Translations under genes and position numbers: made by a program
From: Pedobacter psychrodurus
GTDB lineage: Bacteria; Bacteroidota; Bacteroidia; Sphingobacteriales; Sphingobacteriaceae
Reading direction: 5' to 3'
DNA: 64,000 nucleotides
Assembly: GCF_004331735.1 (NCBI RefSeq)
Contig: NZ_SJSO01000005.1
Span: 310,001-374,000 of the forward strand
Notes under the pieces: model-generated
What the model saw: only the letters and a program-made list of their open reading frames with translations
Database searches by the model: none
Told to the model about the DNA's origin: nothing
In this document: piece after piece, positions 1 through 7,893 of the stretch
Position numbering within the stretch: position 1 is the stretch's first letter
Layout of the letters: each line of letters opens with the position of its first letter

Positions 1-1347
1 AGATGTTCTCTGGAAATCGGTATAGGATGTAGGGGCTAGGAATGTGCCATAATCTTCGACGTTTTTATCAATTAAGCCTTGAACATAATTGGTTATAATA
101 AAGATGTAACGTTTCTTTAACGAATCAAAATAACCACCAAAAAGTGCTGCACCGCCAGAAGCGCTACTTGAGAATGTTGTATAATCAGGTATGTCGGCGG
201 CTTGTTGTGCAATATCCCAACGATATAAAGAAAGTCGTTGAGCCGCATTAAAAGGGTATGCTGGGGCAGTACCACCAATCTCTACAACTAACTCTGCCTT
301 ATTAATAATTGCTTTTCCGTAAGTACTGGTAAAACTTGCCAATTGTGGGAAAGTTAGCTTAGTTTTTACGCCAGCTAAACCCTGCAAATAGGTTACATTA
401 TATTGTTGAGTTGGATCTGTTGGAGCAGGAACATCAATTTGTGTTTGCACTTGCGTACCTGTGTAATCGTGTTTAATATTCGCTGCTACTCCCGAAATTA
501 ACGTTGCGCTTCCACTAGCGTTTGAAACTAACTTTCCGACAGGGAAATTTACACTTGTAGTGTCTACGCCGCTTGATGAGTTTGTTTTTTTCCAAACCAG
601 TTGCAGGTAAGAGTCTGTTCCCGAAAAGTTAAAGAATGCAATCCCTCCAACTCCTGTAGAAGATGTTTTGTTGATCTGTGCATACAAACCTTTAAATGAC
701 TCTAAAAACTTAGCATCTGTTGCTGTTCCGGCGGTACCTAAGTTTAATATGGCGTTTTGTATAAATGCCTTGTTTAAAGGAATTCTGATTTGAGCTGGAA
801 CTGTTCTTAGTGTATCAGGTTTGCCTGTAATGATATTAAATACCTTTGGTTTGGTATTAGGGGCAATCTTACCTGTAAAGTTTCCGAGTAATGTGCTATT
901 GTGCGCCTGCTCATCAGAGCTTTTATAATTGGCAACTTTGTTGGTTAGTTGGAAAACATCAATACTATATTTAGAGTTGACGGTATCTCCGTAAAATTTG
1001 GTCAAGGTAGAAGTGGTATCTATTTTTAATACCAAAACTGCAGAATCTAATACTGGAGCAGTACCGAAATCGTAACTCATACTCACTGGGTAAACCGTTA
1101 ATGCTAGGGCAGCCTCCGTTTTTCCAAAATCAGGATCAATCATATATCCTAACGGGTAACGGTTTAATCCGTAGGTATTGGCAGCGTCTTCTTTTACAAG
1201 TTGAGACTTAACTGGAGATACCACCAGCGTTCCGGTAATGGCTGTAGCTGGATCAACATCTAAACCCACGCCGTCAGGGTTTTTGCATGATGCAAAAAGA
1301 AAAAGACCTATCAACAGGGTTAATAAGTCTTGTTTTGTAAATTTCAT
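1..1347 (-). CDS. DUF4270 family lipoprotein, 3' end beyond the left edge
   Basis: An open frame runs from an ATG at 1347 to the window edge (449 codons, no stop). The N-terminus is a lipoprotein signal with lipobox FASC, followed by KNPDGVGLD and then beta-rich sequence with recurrent 'DSAVLVLK' and 'GDTVNSKYSIDVF' style segments. This matches the Bacteroidota DUF4270 family of secreted lipoproteins of unknown function, usually 450-550 residues, so most of the protein is present. It lies 21 bases downstream of the glycogen-synthase-like gene on the same strand, which suggests co-transcription. The family assignment comes from recognised sequence style and this typical gene neighbourhood; the function is unknown. 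Confidence 0.82.
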   Translation of the reverse strand, partial: MKFTKQDLLTLLIGLFLFASCKNPDGVGLDVDPATAITGTLVVSPVKSQLVKEDAANTYGLNRYPLGYMIDPDFGKTEAALALTVYPVSMSYDFGTAPVLDSAVLVLKIDTTSTLTKFYGDTVNSKYSIDVFQLTNKVANYKSSDEQAHNSTLLGNFTGKIAPNTKPKVFNIITGKPDTLRTVPAQIRIPLNKAFIQNAILNLGTAGTATDAKFLESFKGLYAQINKTSSTGVGGIAFFNFSGTDSYLQLVWKKTNSSSGVDTTSVNFPVGKLVSNASGSATLISGVAANIKHDYTGTQVQTQIDVPAPTDPTQQYNVTYLQGLAGVKTKLTFPQLASFTSTYGKAIINKAELVVEIGGTAPAYPFNAAQRLSLYRWDIAQQAADIPDYTTFSSSASGGAALFGGYFDSLKKRYIFIITNYVQGLIDKNVEDYGTFLAPTSYTDFQRTS

Positions 1348-1368
1348 ATTTAAAATAATAATACCTAA

Positions 1369-2199
1369 TTAAGCAAGTGAAACCAATTCGTCATTCGAAA
1401 TTTCTTCATAAAAAGTATAGAAGTTTTCAAAATTCTCGGTTAAGTTAAAAGCTAATGTTGGCTTATTGGAATCTTTAACAAATTTTAACATAGCTGCATT
1501 TAGGTTTTCATCTGCTAAAACTACTGCATCTGAGTATGTTATGGCACCAATGTGCATGCTGTCGCAATCAGATGGCAAGAATGCTTTCGTATCATCTTCA
1601 GTCATATTAGCCATCACCGCTTTCTTAGAAAAATCAGCATTTAATTTCTCAGTAAAGCCATCCTCATAAATAGAATATACTACTTTAGAATTTTTAAAAG
1701 TAGGGTCGTTTTTATAAGTCGTTTTAATATAAGCAGGAACCAATGCACTCATCCAGCCATGACAGTGAACGATATCTGGTGCCCAGCCTAATTTTTTAAC
1801 AGTTTCCAATGCACCTTTACAGAAGAAAACTGTACGCTCGTCATTGTCGTCGAAGAATTTTCCGCTTGCATCTCTAAATACTTGTTTGCGTTGGAAATAT
1901 TCTTCATTGTCTAAGAAATAAACTTGCATGCGTGCAGCTGGGATGGAGGCTACTTTAATGATTAAAGGATTATCGTTGTCATCTATAATGATGTTCATTC
2001 CCGATAAGCGGATTACTTCGTGTAAGCGATTTCTTCTTTCGTTGATGTTACCAAATTTAGGCATCAAGATACGGATTTCGAATCCTTTTTCTTGCATTGC
2101 TTGTGGTAATTGGCGCGTAATTTCAGAAATTTTAGTAAGCTCGAGGAAAGGCGACATCTCGTGTGTAACAATCAGCAGCTTCGTTTTTGCCATCTCCAT
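1369..2199 (-). CDS. Glycogen/starch synthase-like protein (GT5 N-terminal domain only)
   Basis: 276 residues. The opening KLLIVTHEMSPF and the internal DIVHCHGWMSAL resemble the first Rossmann domain of GlgA-type glycogen synthases (GT5). Full-length GlgA is about 480 residues, so the second GT-B domain that completes the active site is absent. The usual ADP-glucose-binding KxGGL near the N-terminus is replaced by ELTKISEI. The start is ambiguous between the Met at 2199 and the Met two codons later. It is divergent from panC and followed by the DUF4270 gene; I recall this neighbourhood as common in Bacteroidota. A catalytic glycogen synthase role is doubtful; a structural or carbohydrate-binding role is inference. 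Confidence 0.78.
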   Translation of the reverse strand: MEMAKTKLLIVTHEMSPFLELTKISEITRQLPQAMQEKGFEIRILMPKFGNINERRNRLHEVIRLSGMNIIIDDNDNPLIIKVASIPAARMQVYFLDNEEYFQRKQVFRDASGKFFDDNDERTVFFCKGALETVKKLGWAPDIVHCHGWMSALVPAYIKTTYKNDPTFKNSKVVYSIYEDGFTEKLNADFSKKAVMANMTEDDTKAFLPSDCDSMHIGAITYSDAVVLADENLNAAMLKFVKDSNKPTLAFNLTENFENFYTFYEEISNDELVSLA

Positions 2200-2333
2200 A
2201 TTCTAAGAAAATATTAAGTTAAATAAAAGATAATGAGCTGCAAAGGTAAGCATAATAATACTATTTATCAATATAGCAAGCATTTGTTTGGTTTCGTTTA
2301 GATTAATTTACACCTTTACGGCTTTAATTTACT

Positions 2334-3188
2334 TTGTCCAAATTGGAAATATTTAAAACCAAAGCAGCACTTAAGGCTTTTTTAAAACCCTTAAAAGCAT
2401 CAGGTAAAAAAATAGCGCTTGTGCCTACCATGGGTGCTTTGCACAATGGCCATATATCGTTGATAAAATTGGCGCAACACAATGCCGATGTTATTATTTG
2501 TAGCATTTTTGTAAATCCAACACAGTTTACAGATCCTAAAGATTTAGAGAAATACCCGCGCCCAATCGAACACGATTTAGCTATGTTAGCAGATGCTGGT
2601 TGTAACGGTGTGTTTATGCCTAATGTAGAGGAAATGTATCCCGCCGGGGCCGACGAAGCTTGGCACATTGATTTGGGCAATGCCGAATTTCTATTGGAAG
2701 GCGAATTTAGAAAAGGCCACTACCAAGGGGTAACACAAATTGTAAAAAAACTGTTTGATGCCGTTGAACCCGATGTGGCCATGTTCGGACAGAAAGATTT
2801 TCAGCAGGTATTAATGATCAAGAATATGCTGGCTTATTTTAAGCTGCCCATCACCATCATTACCTGTCCGATTATCCGCGAAGAGGATGGTTTAGCCATG
2901 AGCAGCCGGAATATCCATTTATCAACCGATGACCGCAAGCATTCGCTTGTATTGAGTAAATCGCTACAGTTCGTTATTGATCATTTTAATGAATATTCAC
3001 TTGCAGAGCTGGTGGATAAGGCAAAAGCATACTATCAGGATATTGAAGGTGTGGAACTCGATTATTTTACAATTGCCAACGGCAATACCCTCGAGCCGGC
3101 AAAATCAAAAGACGAAAATAACTTAGTTGCCTTGGTTGCTGCGAAAGTAGGGTCGACCAGGCTGATTGATAATATGATTATAAAATAA
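2334..3188 (+). CDS. panC: Pantothenate synthetase
   Basis: Cytoplasmic enzyme joining pantoate and beta-alanine with ATP to make pantothenate (vitamin B5, coenzyme A precursor). 284 residues, the normal family length. Seen: the ATP-binding PTMGALHNGH near residue 32, the following FVNPTQF, GQKDFQQ near residue 150, and MSSRNIHLS near residue 190, all PanC signatures. The start is TTG at 2334; the first ATG in frame lies inside PTMGALH and would delete the N-terminus, so a TTG start is needed. Beta-alanine is supplied by panD just downstream on the same strand. The 3' spacer holds an AG-rich minisatellite. Confidence 0.96.
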   Translation: MSKLEIFKTKAALKAFLKPLKASGKKIALVPTMGALHNGHISLIKLAQHNADVIICSIFVNPTQFTDPKDLEKYPRPIEHDLAMLADAGCNGVFMPNVEEMYPAGADEAWHIDLGNAEFLLEGEFRKGHYQGVTQIVKKLFDAVEPDVAMFGQKDFQQVLMIKNMLAYFKLPITIITCPIIREEDGLAMSSRNIHLSTDDRKHSLVLSKSLQFVIDHFNEYSLAELVDKAKAYYQDIEGVELDYFTIANGNTLEPAKSKDENNLVALVAAKVGSTRLIDNMIIK

Positions 3189-3190
3189 TG

Positions 3191-3285
3191 TAAAATGGGA
3201 GAGGTAAGAGGGATGATGTAGTTATTGCCCTTTTTCCATCATCCATTTTCCATATTATATCTCTCTTACATCTTCCGTTAGTTAA
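3191..3285. repeat. AG/CT-rich minisatellite with imperfect inverted symmetry
   Basis: The first half carries purine-rich words such as GAGGTAAGAGGGATGATG, and the second half their pyrimidine-rich complements (CATCATCC, CTCTCTTACATC). It sits directly after the panC stop. Similar low-complexity post-stop tracts occur at 6385-6448 and 57141-57175 in this window. It could fold as a weak hairpin in the panC-panD transcript. Confidence 0.45.
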
Positions 3286-3301
3286 ACTCCAAACTGATTA
3301 C

Positions 3302-3309
3302 TAACTTTG
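3302..3309 (+). promoter_or_regulatory. Bacteroidota -7 box for panD
   Basis: TAACTTTG matches the TAnnTTTG -7 consensus of Bacteroidota housekeeping promoters. It ends four bases before the panD ATG, so the transcript would be leaderless or nearly so. No clear TTTG -33 element was found at the expected distance. Confidence 0.4.
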
Positions 3310-3313
3310 CCGA

Positions 3314-3664
3314 ATGGTTATCACAATATTAAAATCGAAAATACACCGTGTTAGGGTAACACAAGCCGAGTTAAACTACGTTGGCAGTATTACGATAGAT
3401 GAAGATTTGATGGATGCAGCTAACATTATCGCTAATGAAAAGGTGCAGATTGTAAATAATAATAATGGCGCACGTTTCGAAACCTATGTAATTAAAGGCG
3501 AACGTAAAACCGGAACCATTTGTTTAAATGGTGCTACAGCCCGTTTGGCACAACTAGGCGATGTTCTCATCATCATGTCATACGGTTCATTACCAATAGA
3601 AGAAGCCAAAAAATATAATCCAATATTGGTTTTTCCTGATGATAACAACCATTTGCTAAAATAA
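3314..3664 (+). CDS. panD: Aspartate 1-decarboxylase
   Basis: Pyruvoyl-dependent enzyme converting aspartate to beta-alanine for pantothenate synthesis. 116 residues, family-typical. The self-processing site is visible as Gly24-Ser25 in NYVGSITID; Ser25 becomes the pyruvoyl group. Other family landmarks are [21 protein letters not shown] and [13 protein letters not shown]. Placed 125 bases after panC and 4 bases before the next gene. A -7 promoter box ends just before the ATG, so it may be transcribed separately from panC. Confidence 0.97.
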   Translation: MVITILKSKIHRVRVTQAELNYVGSITIDEDLMDAANIIANEKVQIVNNNNGARFETYVIKGERKTGTICLNGATARLAQLGDVLIIMSYGSLPIEEAKKYNPILVFPDDNNHLLK

Positions 3665-3668
3665 CCTT

Positions 3669-4649
3669 GTGATATTCGACCTCAAAACAGCGCTAAAATA
3701 TATCATCCTGTTTTTAATCGGGATAGTGGTTTTATATTTAGCTTTTCGGGGTCAGGATTTAGAAAAGATTTGGCAGGAAATTAAAACGGCCAATTACTTT
3801 TGGGTAGTTATTTCTGCCCTTGCTGTTTTGATTGCCCATGTGTTAAGGGCTTTGCGCTGGCAGATGCTGTATCAGTCTATCCATTACAAAGTAAGTTTCT
3901 GGAATGCCTACCATGCCGTAATAATCGGTTATCTGGCTAATCTTGCATTACCCCGGTTTGGTGAAATTGGCCGATGCTCTGTTATTCATAAAACAGAAAA
4001 GGTACCGATGTTTGCCTCTATTGGCACTGTAATTACAGAACGGCTTTTTGATGTACTTGTGCTTTTTCTCACCAGCGTAGCAATGTTGATCTTCCAGTAC
4101 GATATCGTTTCCGATTTTTTGTACAATGTAATTTATCTTAACCTTGTTAAAAAATTAGGGGCCATTAATTATTTGTGGCTGGTTGGAATTGGCATTATTA
4201 TTCTTTCTCTTATTATAGTCGCGGTCTATTTTCTCCGTCAAAAATTCAGTAAAAAATTCCTGCGCATTTTTGTAAACCTCCGTCAGGGTTTTGGCTCATA
4301 CAGTAAGCTAAAGCAAAAAGGCCTGTTCTTAACTTATACCTTGGGCATTTGGCTTTTCTACTCACTATCCATGTATTTTGCCTTTTCTTCCATTCAAGCT
4401 ACCTCTGGATTGCATTTTAGTGCCGCATTTACTGCAATTGTTTTTTCTGGTTTTGCCATGGCAGCCCCCGTTCAGGGCGGTATTGGCGTTTTTCATTGGA
4501 TGGTTGCCCAGTCATTGGTGTTGTATGGCATATCTTTTAAAGATGGGCTGGCCTATTCTACTATCATTCATTCATCTCAGGTTCTGTTGATTTTAGTTTT
4601 AGGGAGTTTAAGTTTGTTCTTGATCTTGACTAAGAAAAAAGCTAAATAA
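3669..4649 (+). CDS. Flippase-like / lysylphosphatidylglycerol synthase TM-domain family protein
   Basis: 326 residues with about eight hydrophobic segments; resembles the UPF0104/LPG_synthase_TM family of integral inner-membrane proteins, some of which flip or modify lipids. Seen: RALRWQMLY after the second helix, LANLALPRFGEIGRC, GTVITERLFDVL, and the C-terminal APVQGGIGVFHWMV, all typical positions for this family. The soluble aminoacyl-transfer domain of MprF is absent, so it is not an MprF. The start is GTG at 3669, four bases after the panD stop, implying co-transcription or translational coupling. Substrate unknown. Confidence 0.85.
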   Translation: MIFDLKTALKYIILFLIGIVVLYLAFRGQDLEKIWQEIKTANYFWVVISALAVLIAHVLRALRWQMLYQSIHYKVSFWNAYHAVIIGYLANLALPRFGEIGRCSVIHKTEKVPMFASIGTVITERLFDVLVLFLTSVAMLIFQYDIVSDFLYNVIYLNLVKKLGAINYLWLVGIGIIILSLIIVAVYFLRQKFSKKFLRIFVNLRQGFGSYSKLKQKGLFLTYTLGIWLFYSLSMYFAFSSIQATSGLHFSAAFTAIVFSGFAMAAPVQGGIGVFHWMVAQSLVLYGISFKDGLAYSTIIHSSQVLLILVLGSLSLFLILTKKKAK

Positions 4650-5242
4650 TTCTTTTTTCTTTGGGAGTTTTAACGCTGTTTTTATTCCCGATTTTACATT
4701 GGGAGATGCCGCTTCCATCCTTAACGCGGGCCAAATAAGTAAATAAATCTGGAGCTGTCGCTACTGCCAGCTAAATGGTGCTGCTATCTTTGGTTAAATA
4801 AACCTGACCGACAGCGTTATCCAGATTCTTCCATCTGGATTAAGCAAAGGGCAGGGCTACCGGAACCGAATTATTGCTGCCCTTGCTTTCCAAAAAAACA
4901 ATTGCTTAACAATTAAACAGTTTTTTTGAAAAGCAGTTTAGAGGCTTTTGGGTCAATTCCAGTCCCGTCATTCGCTATAGTCCAGATGAAGGATCTGGAG
5001 CTGCCGCTGCTGCCTGGTTTAAGTGGCTAAATGGTGCTGCTATCTTTGATTAAAGGGAGGGGTTATAGGAATCGAAGTACTGCTGCTATTGCTTTCTAAA
5101 AAATAAAAAGTATCGGCGTATTTTGATCGTAGTCCTGCTTTTATATAAACCAGATGAAGCTAAAAATAAATTGCTATGCAGCCATAGTAATTTCGATCAT
5201 TAATGCTACATTTGATTTACTAACCTTTTATACATAAATGTT
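4650..5242. repeat. 593-base spacer holding decayed dispersed repeats
   Basis: No convincing gene. A roughly 50-base unit at 4749-4798 (CTGGAGCTGTCGCTACTGCC, then GCTAAATGGTGCTGCTATCT) recurs at 4995-5054. Each copy is next to a short palindrome: ATCCAGAT/ATCTGGAT at 4819-4840, CCAGAT/ATCTGG at 4982-4998. Segments ending GCTTTCCAAAAAA (about 4866-4898) and GCTTTCTAAAAAA (about 5079-5104) match a third copy near 43044-43078. This looks like remnants of one dispersed non-coding element. Confidence 0.6.
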
Positions 5243-6382
5243 ATGCATTTTGAATTAAGTGAAGAGCAATTAATGATCCAGCAGGCTGCCCGCGATTTTG
5301 CGCAGCAAGAACTAAAGCCTGGGGTAATCGAAAGAGACGAACATCAGAAATTTCCGACCGAGCAGGTAAAAAAATTAGGAGAACTTGGTTTCCTGGGGAT
5401 GATGGTGAGCGAAAAATATAATGGAAGCGGACTAGATGCCATTTCTTACGTTTTGGTAATGGAAGAGCTTTCTAAAATAGATGCCTCTGCATCTGTGGTG
5501 GTTTCGGTAAACAACTCATTGGTTTGTTATGGATTAGAGGCTTATGGTAGCGAAGCCCAAAAAGAAAAATATTTAAAGCCATTGGCAGCTGGAGAAAAAA
5601 TAGGTGCTTTTTGTTTATCAGAGCCCGAAGCTGGATCTGATGCCACCTCGCAGCGCACAACAGCCGAAGATAAAGGCGATTATTATCTGCTGAATGGTAC
5701 AAAAAACTGGATTACCAACGGAAGTACCGCATCAACCTACCTGGTTATTGCACAAACCCATCCTGAGTTAAGGCATAAAGGTATCAACGCTTTTATTGTA
5801 GAGAAAGGAATGGAAGGTTTTACCGTTGGACCAAAAGAAAATAAATTAGGCATCCGCGGATCTGATACACATTCTTTAATGTTTAACGATGTTAAAGTGC
5901 CAAAAGAAAATAGGATTGGTGAAGATGGCTTCGGTTTTAAGTTTGCCATGAAAACTTTAGAAGGCGGGAGGATCGGTATTGCGGCCCAGGCTTTAGGTAT
6001 TGCACAGGGTGCTTTTGAGTTGGCCACACAGTATGCTAAAGAGCGTAAATCATTCGGGAAACCAATTTCTGAACATCAGGCCATTGCTTTTAAGCTGGCC
6101 GATATGGCTACACAGATCGAAGCCGCCAGGTTATTGGTTTATAAGGCTGCATGGTTAAAAGATCAGGGATTACCTTACACACAGGCTGGTTCTATGGCCA
6201 AGCTGTTTGCTTCGAAAGTTGCGATGGATGTAACCATCGAAGCGGTACAGGTGCACGGTGGTTATGGTTTTGTAAAAGAATACCATGTGGAACGTTTAAT
6301 GCGCGATGCTAAAATCACCCAGATTTACGAAGGAACTTCTGAGATTCAGAAAATGGTGATTTCGAGAGAAGTGATCCGTTAG
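5243..6382 (+). CDS. Acyl-CoA dehydrogenase (short-chain/butyryl type)
   Basis: FAD-dependent enzyme that oxidises an acyl-CoA to the 2-enoyl-CoA in fatty acid or branched-chain amino acid breakdown, passing electrons to ETF. 379 residues, standard length. Seen: N-terminal helical domain, middle beta domain with FCLSEPEAGSDA and NGTKNWITNG (flavin and substrate contacts), C-terminal helical domain with ERKSFGKPISEHQAIAFKLA, QVHGGYGFVKEYHVERLMRD, and IYEGTSEIQ carrying the catalytic-base Glu. The residue pattern fits the butyryl/short-chain group, but the exact chain-length preference cannot be read. Probably monocistronic. Confidence 0.95.
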   Translation: MHFELSEEQLMIQQAARDFAQQELKPGVIERDEHQKFPTEQVKKLGELGFLGMMVSEKYNGSGLDAISYVLVMEELSKIDASASVVVSVNNSLVCYGLEAYGSEAQKEKYLKPLAAGEKIGAFCLSEPEAGSDATSQRTTAEDKGDYYLLNGTKNWITNGSTASTYLVIAQTHPELRHKGINAFIVEKGMEGFTVGPKENKLGIRGSDTHSLMFNDVKVPKENRIGEDGFGFKFAMKTLEGGRIGIAAQALGIAQGAFELATQYAKERKSFGKPISEHQAIAFKLADMATQIEAARLLVYKAAWLKDQGLPYTQAGSMAKLFASKVAMDVTIEAVQVHGGYGFVKEYHVERLMRDAKITQIYEGTSEIQKMVISREVIR

Positions 6383-6384
6383 TT

Positions 6385-6448
6385 TTTGAGCTTGGAGTTG
6401 GGAGCTTGGAGTCGTTAGTCCAAACTCTCAACTCAAAACTCCCAACTT
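6385..6448. repeat. GGAGTTGGGAG-type minisatellite forming an inverted repeat
   Basis: Purine-rich words (GAGCTTGGAGTTGGGAGC) are followed by their pyrimidine-rich complement (CTCTCAACTCAAAACTCCCA). It separates two convergent genes and could fold as a bidirectional hairpin. Related tracts occur at 57141-57175. Confidence 0.5.
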
Positions 6449-6791
6449 AATCTTTCTCTCCAACAACAGCGCTAAACACCGCTTTAATTAAGGCTACAAC
6501 TATGGCCAGGAACGCTGCTGCGATAAAGCCCGAAGTGTTAAAAGAGGTCATCATGTTATCCACTAATAAAATCATTAAAACGGTAATGATAAATGATACC
6601 AGGCCTAGCGTTAAGAAGTTAACAGGGAATGTTAATAGCCTTAAAATGAACCCGATGGTTGAATTTGCTAGTGCAACCAGTACAGCAGCAATGATAGCAG
6701 TAGTATAACTATCTACATGTACACCGGGCACTAATTTTGCTCCAATAAAAAAGGCTAATCCCATCAAAAGGATTTCGATAATAAATCTCAT
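6447..6791 (-). CDS. Phage holin superfamily-4-like small membrane protein
   Basis: 114 residues with four predicted membrane helices and the signature LTFPVNFLTLGL between helices 2 and 3, characteristic of the PF04020 family (YvlD-like). These proteins are widespread chromosomal inner-membrane proteins; despite the family name nothing here indicates a phage. The C-terminus VVGEKD is cytoplasmic or periplasmic by prediction only. The gene is divergent from the lipoprotein gene that starts 18 bases away. Function unknown. Confidence 0.88.
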   Translation of the reverse strand: MRFIIEILLMGLAFFIGAKLVPGVHVDSYTTAIIAAVLVALANSTIGFILRLLTFPVNFLTLGLVSFIITVLMILLVDNMMTSFNTSGFIAAAFLAIVVALIKAVFSAVVGEKD

Positions 6792-6798
6792 AATTGTT

Positions 6799-6806
6799 TA
6801 TTTTTG
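6799..6806 (+). promoter_or_regulatory. -7 box TATTTTTG for the downstream lipoprotein gene
   Basis: Exact TAnnTTTG match ending three bases before the ATG at 6810, predicting a leaderless message. A TTTC at 6773-6776, 22 bases upstream, is a weak -33 candidate lying inside the divergent gene. Confidence 0.4.
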
Positions 6807-6809
6807 TAA

Positions 6810-7241
6810 ATGTTTAAATGCTTTTTAAAATACCAGGCCGCAATTGCTGTTGTCCTATTTGCACTTTCATGTTCGAATGCAAACAACAGGCCAATAATTA
6901 AGTTTTCTGGGGATAGTTCATCAATAATAATTAAAAATATTGATGAGGCAAGTCTTTTAAAAGTTAAAAATGCCTATCAGGATAATGCAGACACACTTAA
7001 TTTGGTTTCTGTTTTAATAAAACCAGGCGATCTGGACAGTGTACAAGATGAGCTGGAAGTGCCTGGAAAGATCAAAATTCTTGGTGATTCATTAATTTTT
7101 AATCCTGATCAGCCCTTTCTTAAAGGTAAAGAATATCTGGTTGAGAGTTACATCGGAATAAAATTTGCAACCGTAGGCGATCTGATTATAGGAAATGGTA
7201 AGCAGAATTTAAAAGCGCAGCGACAAACACTTAAACGGTAA
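6810..7241 (+). CDS. Putative lipoprotein of unknown function
   Basis: 143 residues. N-terminal hydrophobic stretch AAIAVVLFALSC ends in a lipobox with Cys about residue 21, so a lipid-anchored envelope protein is predicted. The mature part is small and beta-rich with no recognised motif (for example LVSVLIKPGDLD and KGKEYLVESYIGIKF). The C-terminus is basic (KAQRQTLKR). It lies between the small membrane protein and the rimP promoter. I do not recognise the family. Confidence 0.7.
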   Translation: MFKCFLKYQAAIAVVLFALSCSNANNRPIIKFSGDSSSIIIKNIDEASLLKVKNAYQDNADTLNLVSVLIKPGDLDSVQDELEVPGKIKILGDSLIFNPDQPFLKGKEYLVESYIGIKFATVGDLIIGNGKQNLKAQRQTLKR

Positions 7242-7268
7242 TAATCAGCATAATAATTAGTACAGGTG

Positions 7269-7299
7269 TTTGATTTTTTCTAAAAAATTAGTACATTTG
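7269..7299 (+). promoter_or_regulatory. Consensus promoter of rimP-nusA-infB
   Basis: TTTG at 7269-7272, a 19-base spacer, and TACATTTG at 7292-7299 match the Bacteroidota -33/-7 consensus exactly. Transcription would begin at about 7305-7308, giving a 5' leader of about 55 bases that contains the hairpin at 7321-7342. Confidence 0.75.
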
Positions 7300-7320
7300 C
7301 ATCGTAATCGAAGAAAAGAG

Positions 7321-7342
7321 AAGGGGACAGTGTCCCCTTTTT
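7321..7342 (+). terminator. Terminator-like leader hairpin before rimP (possible attenuator)
   Basis: A perfect 8-bp stem AAGGGGAC/GTCCCCTT with loop AGT is followed by a run of T. It lies between the operon promoter and the rimP ATG, so full-strength termination would block the operon. Position and shape suggest attenuation, or an mRNA-protecting 5' hairpin. No competing antiterminator was identified. Confidence 0.55.
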
Positions 7343-7362
7343 CTATGAAATCAGGTTAAAAT

Positions 7363-7827
7363 ATGCAGGTAGAAAAGAGAGTTGCAGCCCTCGTTGAGGA
7401 AAAAATAGCAGATCGGCCAGAACTCTTTCTGGTTGAAGTAAAAATGTTGCCAAACAATAAACTAATTATTCATGTTGATGGCGACGAAGGCATTAGCATA
7501 CAGGATTGTGTGGCCATAAGCAGGCATGTTGGTTTTCATCTCGAAGAAGAAAACGCAATAGAACAGGCTTATAATTTAGAAGTTTCTTCGCCAGGTGTTG
7601 GCGAGCCTTTAAGATTAATCCGTCAATACAATAAAAATATTGGCCGTACGGTAAGCATTAAGCTGAAAGAAGGATTAAAAAAAGAAGGGAAACTGCTAGC
7701 AGTTACAGAAAATAATCTGCTGATTGAAGAATCAGTTAAAGAAAAAGGGAAAAAGGCGGTAACAATGCAAACAGTTGTACCGTTTAATGATATATTAGAA
7801 ACAACAGTTTTAGTAAGTTTTAAATAG
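7363..7827 (+). CDS. rimP: Ribosome maturation factor RimP
   Basis: 30S subunit assembly factor; cytoplasmic. 154 residues. The N-terminal alpha/beta domain carries ELFLVEVKMLPNNKL and ISIQDCVAISRHVGFHL, and NLEVSSPGVGEPL is the conserved RimP signature (usually LEVSSPGxxRPL). The C-terminal part is an Sm-like beta barrel. First gene of the rimP-nusA-infB operon, an arrangement conserved across bacteria. ATG at 7363 follows an A-rich leader without a Shine-Dalgarno sequence. Confidence 0.94.
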   Translation: MQVEKRVAALVEEKIADRPELFLVEVKMLPNNKLIIHVDGDEGISIQDCVAISRHVGFHLEEENAIEQAYNLEVSSPGVGEPLRLIRQYNKNIGRTVSIKLKEGLKKEGKLLAVTENNLLIEESVKEKGKKAVTMQTVVPFNDILETTVLVSFK

Positions 7828-7893
7828 TAGGATTGGCTTGTTGCATAGATAATCTGTGTAATCTTAACAATCGATTTAATCATAATTAAAAAA

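Noticed and set aside
2324..2680. 118-codon minus-strand ORF over panC
   Set aside because: It is antisense to conserved PanC coding sequence and its product is low-complexity Ser/Ala-rich; a shadow frame.
6447..6791. Prophage remnant suggested by the holin-like protein
   Set aside because: PF04020 proteins are ordinary chromosomal membrane proteins, and no other phage gene is near.
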